DNA from: Rhyacophila brunnea
Lineage: Eukaryota > Arthropoda > Insecta > Trichoptera > Rhyacophilidae
Assembly (NCBI GenBank): GCA_022495005.1
Contig: JAGYXB010000510.1
Span: 620,001 to 684,000 of the forward strand
DNA length: 64,000 nt
Direction of reading: 5' to 3'
This document shows, piece after piece, positions 57,924 through 64,000 of the stretch. The notes beneath the pieces are model-generated. The model was not told where the DNA came from. It saw only the letters and a program-made list of their open reading frames with translations, and did not search any database. Position numbers and translations under genes: made by a program. Within the stretch, counting starts at the first letter, position 1. The number at the start of each line of letters is the position of its first letter.

Positions 57924-59228
57924 CGGCCCACATGCTCGTCGTTGGTCAAAATTGAGTTTTTATTGTATTTTCAAACCATGATCCTGGACACTCCTTAAAC
58001 GTTGTAGATAATCTATTTATATAATTTTGAAGCCTTATTATCTTTATAGTTATTTTAAACATTTGATGACTGCATAAAGTATTTTTGTTACATAAAATAG
58101 TATTCTTTTAAACCTCTCGCTCTAATGTTTTAGAATATAGTCATATTTCGGTACATAACTGTGCAGTGGTGTTAAGATTTTTTACATTTATTAATTTTTA
58201 AACGCATTTATAAAACCATTAGTATAATTTATTACGAGATAATTTTTGTAAAATATTCACGATAAAAAATTATATTGATAATCTCTGTGATCCCAAATTT
58301 GACAAGAATTAGGCATTTTATTATTCAAAAAATCGGCAAGATTAACACATTTCAAGATGATTCTAAAGATACTTATTATAAGCTATGTCTTTGACCATTC
58401 AAGAGTGATAAACATCCTATGAATAATGATTGCTATATAATAATTATTGACCTAAGAATAAGGTAGTGTTTTTTTGAAATACGCCATTTCTTTTGTCATT
58501 CCAGTGGTTGTTATAACATATTATTGTAAATAAATTGACAAACTATAATTGAGTAGGAGCAAAATGATATTGGACACGCGCAATACAATTTTACTCCCTA
58601 CTTAATTATAGTTTGTCAATTTATGGCTACGGCCGTATGTTGTAGCTTGGGGAATGACAAAAGAAATGGCGTATTTCAAAAAAACACTACCTTATTCTTA
58701 GGTCAATAATTATTATAAAGCAATCATTATTAGTAGGATGTTTATCACACTTGAATGGGCAAAGACATAGCTTATAATAAGTATCTTTAGAATTATCTTC
58801 AAATGTGTTAATCTTGCCGATTTTTTGAATAATAAAATGCCTAATTCTTGTCAAATTTGGGATCACAGAGATTATCAATATAATTTTTTATCGTGAATAT
58901 TTTACAAAAATTATCTCGTAATAAATTATACTAATGGTTTTATAAATGCGTTTAAAAATTAATAAATGTAAAAAATCTTAACACCACTGCACAGTTATGT
59001 ACCGAAATATGACTATATTCTAAAACATTAGAGCGAAAGGTTTAAAAGAATACTATTTTATGTAACAAAAATACTTTATGCAGTCATCAAATTTAAAATA
59101 AATATAAAGGATAATAAGGCTTCAAAATTATATAAATAGATTATCTACAACGTTTAAGGAGTGTCCAGGATCATGGTTTGAAAATACAATAAAATCTCAA
59201 TTTTGACCTACGACGAGCATGTCCCCCC
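57924..59228. mobile_element. Full-length TTAA-bounded 1.3-kb foldback element
   Basis: Left end CGGCCCACATGCTCGTCG after TTAA (57920-57923); right end CGACGAGCATGTCCCCCC before TTAA (59229-59232). The arms are nearly 600 bp each and almost identical in inverse orientation. The spacer (about 58525-58630) itself pairs (AAATTGACAAACTATAATTG with its inverse), leaving only a short loop. No ORF. The TTAA site suggests piggyBac-type mobilisation. Relatives at 7212 and 41979. Confidence 0.92.
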
Positions 59229-60234
59229 TTAAGAAACACTGTTTAATGTAATATGTGATTCGTAATTAAAATAGGTATATTTGTCAATTTTTTCCCTTTG
59301 CACATAAGTAATCAAATATCTTACTATCAAAATTCGCAATTGGCTTAGTTAAAAAAAATCAATCAAATAAATATTTCCGATGGTGGTGTTGGCAATAAAT
59401 AAAATAAAACTAGATTGCGTCGCGTCCGATTCGCGGTGATTAATTGGAATCAATGGCGTCCCTTGCCGGACGAGAACAATCGTTGGGGTCAGTGTGCTCC
59501 GTCTGCTATCCGAATTGGTTTGCGCCCACAAATCCATCAGATCGAGGACAATGTTGTAACGTATAACACGGGCTACGTGATGTATTTTGTATGATTCTTT
59601 GGAACAGGATTACTTTCGTACTTTCAATTGTTGTCATTCCGATTTATGAACAAGTGGGTTCCTTTAAAAGATTATTTTGGATCACAGAATAGAAGTATGA
59701 AAACTGAAAAACCGATTTATTGGAACAGGACAATTCGACAACTTCTGGAAAAGTTCTTTCTACTTCAATAATTAGGGTTTTAAATTTTTATTAAATTCAT
59801 TTCAATTGATTTCTAAACATTTTAGTTAGAAAATATATTTTGAAAAAATATTAGTGCTGAGTAGGGGTAGAGTTGAATGGATTCCAATTAATTTGCTTTA
59901 CCAAATAAGTCACCTTATCTGTAATATAAAATTACGTTGAAATTAACTAATAATATTATATTATGCGTCCGAGGTATTAATTATAAAATATTGTTGATAT
60001 TAGCGAACATTTTTTTTTTAAATTTTGATTCAAGGTATCAGGATGTCTCTGTATTTTAGTTTTAATGTTAAAAATTTGGCATTTGTTACTAAACATACAT
60101 AGCTCGGAACGTTTATTATTATTATGTTGAATAGCGAATATCACATTCCAATTATTGTGTGTTATATATAGTCACTGAACATAAAAATAATTTTATTAAA
60201 AATTTGTTTTATATTCTTGAAAAATATACAAATG

Positions 60235-60647
60235 CAGTATAATAGCACCTGTACATTGCATGGATTTACTTGCTCCAATAGTGTGTATATTAAACTATCG
60301 CGATAATAACTGTCTACACACTACACATAAAAGTCCCGACTGTCTCAGATCGTGAAAAGCCAGCGCTATCTCAAGGTACTTGAGTCGGCTTTGGTTAACC
60401 TCAAAATAAGTCTCTGCGTGGTGTAGTCCGTTTTTTTCGGCAGTTTCGCCACTATCGTTATATTGCGCAGGCACAGATATCGCACAGTCCAATAATTATT
60501 GTCGCGTGAAAATTCAGAAGCTTCTGAACTTTTTTAATCTATGCATGCAAGCTTGCAATTTGCACGATAATACGCATTTAGACGTGCATTTTTTTTATGT
60601 CCGCGATAATCATCAGTAAATCCATGCTCGTGCAAACGAGGTATAAT
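60235..60647. mobile_element. Inverted-repeat element with CCTGTACA end, copy 2
   Basis: TATAATAGCACCTGTACATT and GCATGGATTTACT at the left; AGTAAATCCATGCTCGTGCA then AACGAGGTATAAT at the right, an imperfect inverse. Body shared with 44611-45044. Confidence 0.7.
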
Positions 60648-61216
60648 GGTATGTTCGAAAATGTTACAGTCAATTGTAAAAAAGTTGCTTTTATCATTTC
60701 TCACATTTACGCAACCCTCGAAAATTCCACTCGCTAATTTACCCCTAAAAGTCCCATGGCGATTAACTTATTGCATAATATATCTAAATAATTTTCTGGT
60801 AAATGTGTATTTTGAAATATTATAATACGTCTTGGTCTAATATAATCCTTCCGCAATTGCAAAGCTGCTTAGTTGACCGTACTTATATGAGTAGGCTTCT
60901 ACGATTACAACTATTAACTTTTACCTACATATTAGATCGCAGGCATGTCCAACTTCAAGTAGGCTTTGATTTACTACCCAGTATCAAAACTGGCAGTGAT
61001 CTACTACACTCCCTCGTTAGTATTCTTTAACTTGAACAAACTAATTATATTTAACTGAATACACGTTATTTAAATAAACAACAAGACTTCTCTTACATCA
61101 TCGCAAATAAATACCTACTCAATTTCCCCTTCGGCGTGAAAATGATAAAGGCAGTCATTATACCCATCATCAAACTAATATGCCACTGTGAAAAGACCCT
61201 ACTGCGTGATGGTAAT

Positions 61217-61388
61217 GCCTCAATTACATTGAGCTTCTTTACGAGCTGTTTCTTGGCGAATTTAAAAGCGGGGTAGAGTGTTTACAACCTGCTTATTAGC
61301 TTATTCGATGATTACACTGGGCGACTTTACAGGCAGATTGTAAATTCGCCAATAAACAGCTCGTAAAGACGCTCAATGTAATTGAGGC
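61217..61388. mobile_element. 172-bp MITE with 48-bp inverted ends
   Basis: GCCTCAATTACATTGAGCTT and CTTTACGAGCTGTTTCTTGG at the left are matched by the inverse at the right with two mismatches over about 48 bp. Target duplication not clear. Confidence 0.85.
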
Positions 61389-61589
61389 TAGGAAACTACA
61401 CTTCAGTATAAAGCGCTAGGATTCACACTTTAGACGCGATTCGAATCAAGTAATAATAAATTATAACAAATATTACCCTCACAAGAGAGAAGAAAAGATA
61501 AAATAAAAACATACTTATACAATTGTATACAGTAAAATAAAATTTCGATAACAAAATACACTGCACGTCACTGAAAATGTATAATATGT

Positions 61590-61995
61590 CTCGGGGAGTG
61601 CATTAAATAGTTTTGCACCCCTCGCCAATGGTGCTGAGAGGTTCCGACCCAGAATAAATCATGGCTGCGACCCCGTAGGTAATTGACAACCGCATATAAA
61701 TTCAATTTCTTTAGGACACCTGGATTGAAAACCATCCCTCGCGATAACAGGCAAAATGTCTCAAGAGCAGAAGTGACCTACGAGATTCAAGAGAGTAAAA
61801 ACTAAGCATTCCTTGTAGAAAGGCAGTCGGAAAATAATTATTTGTTGAATTATTGAAAGGAAAACGGTTATATTATGTCTTAAAATAAAGACATTGAAGA
61901 AATTTATTCTGGACGCGCTCTAAAATAAGGTTATAGGAAACCTCACAAGGACACCAGATAATCGACTCGTATTCAAAACTACTACGCACTAACTA
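61590..61995 (-). pseudogene. Possible non-LTR reverse-transcriptase C-terminal relic
   Basis: GC-richer than its surroundings. Minus-strand words in mixed frames (ASRINFFNVFI, NYLRGRSHDLFWVGTS, PLARGVQNYL or RGAKLFNALP) resemble the end of Jockey/CR1-like ORF2, where PL-RA-RL-N-L closes the protein. Many stops. Weak match. Confidence 0.35.
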
Positions 61996-63513
61996 GACCT
62001 AGAGTGTATGTATGACATTTGGTTTCTGGAATGGTTTATTATTATAATATTAAAGTATGTGTAAGGCCCCAAAACATCAGTGAGTTTTTCTCCCGCTTGT
62101 AGGGCTTTTCCCCAGACTCCATGCCGACAACGGTTGTGGCAAATGGAAATTCAACCTAGCGTGTGTATTTTAACGGTCGGGTTAAAATGCTGCGTCCCGA
62201 GTGAAAAGTGCAGCTTTTTTGTATAATTTAAACACGAAACGTACCGGTTGGTCCCTGGCTCTCCAAATCTCACGCACGGCTATGCAGAACTGCGCGGTCA
62301 TTTCTCACAGAAGTGAGTCGCCGCGGTGGACGCTTAATGTGTCTGAGGTATAAACAAAAAGTGATTGATCACCCGCCCACCGAGAAACCGGTAAAGCAAA
62401 GCGATTTGCGAGGACAATCGAATGAAAGATTTAGTCGTGCGAAAAGGTTAAGGGTTCACTAAGGTAAAACGGGTGCGCCTTTTATTTTACCGTCCCCCGC
62501 ATTTCAATTCGAGTAGAACAGCTTGAGTAAATAAACCAAATAAACTCTCTTCTACTTTCAGTTTTTTGTCTCTCCTAATGGAAATACAATAATTTGAAGC
62601 TGCTTTGATAAAGCTGCCTAGCATTTTCTGATATTTTAAAAAGCTAACTTTCTTTTACATCTTCAGCGCATTACAATCGGAGCATCATACACCGTTTAGT
62701 GTGTTGTGGATAAATTATTGCAAATAATGACCAACGTGAATTATATGAACTATTTCGGTGATAACACTATTATCGAGACTACAAAGATAAACGACTTATC
62801 TACTAATAATAGTCTATAACTCATTAATGACGTCCCGTGAGGGTAGGCAAGTGATGCGTTGCATAATGGCGGCGAATGAAGGAACGAATACAAATATTAC
62901 AACTTTTGTGAACGGTGTAAGTTTTCTACGAAACAGCGGATACGGTTGCTTGAAAAATAATCGAAGCATATCCTGACAACATAGCTATTATGGCTTATTA
63001 TTAATGGCGATTTATCGCACAGGAATCTTTACAAGGGTGCCTTCAAACCTGACAGCGCCACCGGCCTCCAAGTCCATAAAACCACCGCTGTTTGAGAGTA
63101 GGAACTCTAATTTTCAGTAGATGGTGTATCATTTTTAAGGCAGCTGAAAATAAATAATAAAATAGGTAAGTAGATACCTAACGAATTTGCAGAAAATTCG
63201 AAACTAAAAATGAAAGGGAACAGTATTCCAAGTCTGCGGGCGTCACTGAAACTTATACAATGAGACGGAATTCAAGAATAATACATACTTGGATATCGTA
63301 GAATTTTAATACAATTAATTTACTTTCGTACAGGTTATTTTGTAGTATTACCATGAATCGGTGTCTTTCCATGGCGTATGGCATTACTTTTGATTATAAA
63401 TAATAATACAATTAACCCATATTAGGTACATGAAAATTATCTTTTTAAAATATAATTCAGTAAGTAAATTCTAGATTTATTGACATATTACAATTCTCGA
63501 CACATATATACAT

Positions 63514-64000
63514 CAATGGCGAAGGATGGAGGTAGGCTGGTAAGATCCGCCATAAATAGTACACACTAAACTTTGTCAGTCATACGTATTTGTTTTCATT
63601 GAAATAAGACTACAATTGACAGATAGTGATAGTTAGTTTTCAAATTTAATAAAACCCTGAGAAAACCAAGCCACAATAGATAATAATCAAAAAATAGTCG
63701 TATATCTATAAAATATCTAAAATTATGCAATTAAATCATTCATAGCTTTGAATATTGTATAGATCGAATAATATTTTGGTTAGACAGGTCTTAATGAATT
63801 TATAAAAATAAACCAACAATATGTGTAATATGTATTCTTAATCCAACGAAAACAAATAAGTATTATTGAAAAAGTGTGCACAATTTTTTGTATCGCCCGA
63901 AATATACCAAAACTATTATGATTTGGTTTAGGCAGGGTTTAATTGATTTTTACAAAACTAACCAATACCATCTGTAAATTGTAGTCTTAGTTCAATAAAA
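63514..64000. mobile_element. CAGTGGCG foldback MITE, copy F5 (runs off the window)
   Basis: Starts CAATGGCGAAGGATGGAGGT, TAGGCTGGTAAGATCCGCC, then the inner words TAAAACCCTGAG, ATAAAATATCTAAAATTATG and AGGCAGGGTTTAATTGATTT. The right end lies beyond 64000. Confidence 0.85.

Larger units (their letters stand above)
57065..64000 (+). other. Downstream tomosyn intron (3' part of window)
   Basis: Starts at a GTAAGT donor. No FSGGLP-like exon was found to the end. It contains the 1.3-kb foldback and other elements listed separately. 57070-57920 and 59233-60234 hold nothing recognised; 59400-59560 and 62100-62520 are GC-richer but unassigned. Confidence 0.7.

Noticed and set aside
57065..64000. 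Next tomosyn exon (FSGGLP segment)
   Set aside because: No acceptor followed by a coding match was found; the candidate GGTGG words near 59380 do not read correctly.
1..64000. CRISPR array, operons or bacterial genes
   Set aside because: No regularly spaced repeats and no long ORFs; spliced exons and SINEs show a eukaryotic nuclear genome.

Overview
The window is animal nuclear DNA, AT-rich and mostly non-coding, and most probably lepidopteran. Three short exons with GT-AG splice sites lie in its last 13 kb. Most of the rest is decayed transposable elements. The lepidopteran guess rests on frequent short TAGGTACCTA-type words, a tRNA-derived SINE head beginning TGACGACCTCCGTGG (a type I associate with moths and butterflies), and the mix of RTE-, Jockey- and R1-like relics with many small foldback elements. 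Nothing here looks prokaryotic, viral or organellar.

The one gene recognised with confidence is tomosyn (STXBP5 family, a syntaxin-binding WD40 protein) on the + strand. Exons at 51892-51955, 54261-54468 and 56989-57064 join in phase (1 nt + 21 codons; 69 codons + 1 nt; 2 nt + 24 codons + 2 nt). They encode about 116 consecutive residues of the first WD40 propeller, including the family word WHHEGKQF. Earlier and later exons were not found, so the first 51.9 kb is probably upstream intron (or flank) and 57065-64000 is downstream intron.

Layout. 0-7 kb: one unrecognised ORF ending near a good splice donor, two copies of a tRNA-derived SINE (one with a 10-bp target duplication), a TA microsatellite. 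7-10 kb: one arm of a TTAA-bounded foldback, a ~690-bp palindrome, an RTE relic. 11-20 kb: more SINEs, an RTE C-terminal relic, three GC-rich islands, and several copies of an odd element that carries terminal inverted repeats around a tRNA-like core. 20-28 kb: Jockey-like relics, copies of a ~430-bp repeat, an R1-like C-terminal relic. 28-44 kb: more relics and inverted-repeat elements (CAGAGGC and CAGTGGCG families, a TTA-flanked 119-bp hairpin). 44-51 kb: further small inverted-repeat elements and otherwise featureless AT-rich DNA. 51.9-64 kb: the tomosyn exons, with introns carrying antisense Jockey relics, a 1.3-kb foldback and several MITEs.

No intact transposase or reverse transcriptase was seen, so every mobile element here is non-autonomous or dead. 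The most unusual items are the TIR-plus-tRNA element family, the 1.3-kb foldback inside a tomosyn intron, and the nested palindrome at 8 kb. All family names come from reading the sequence by eye; no database search was run.
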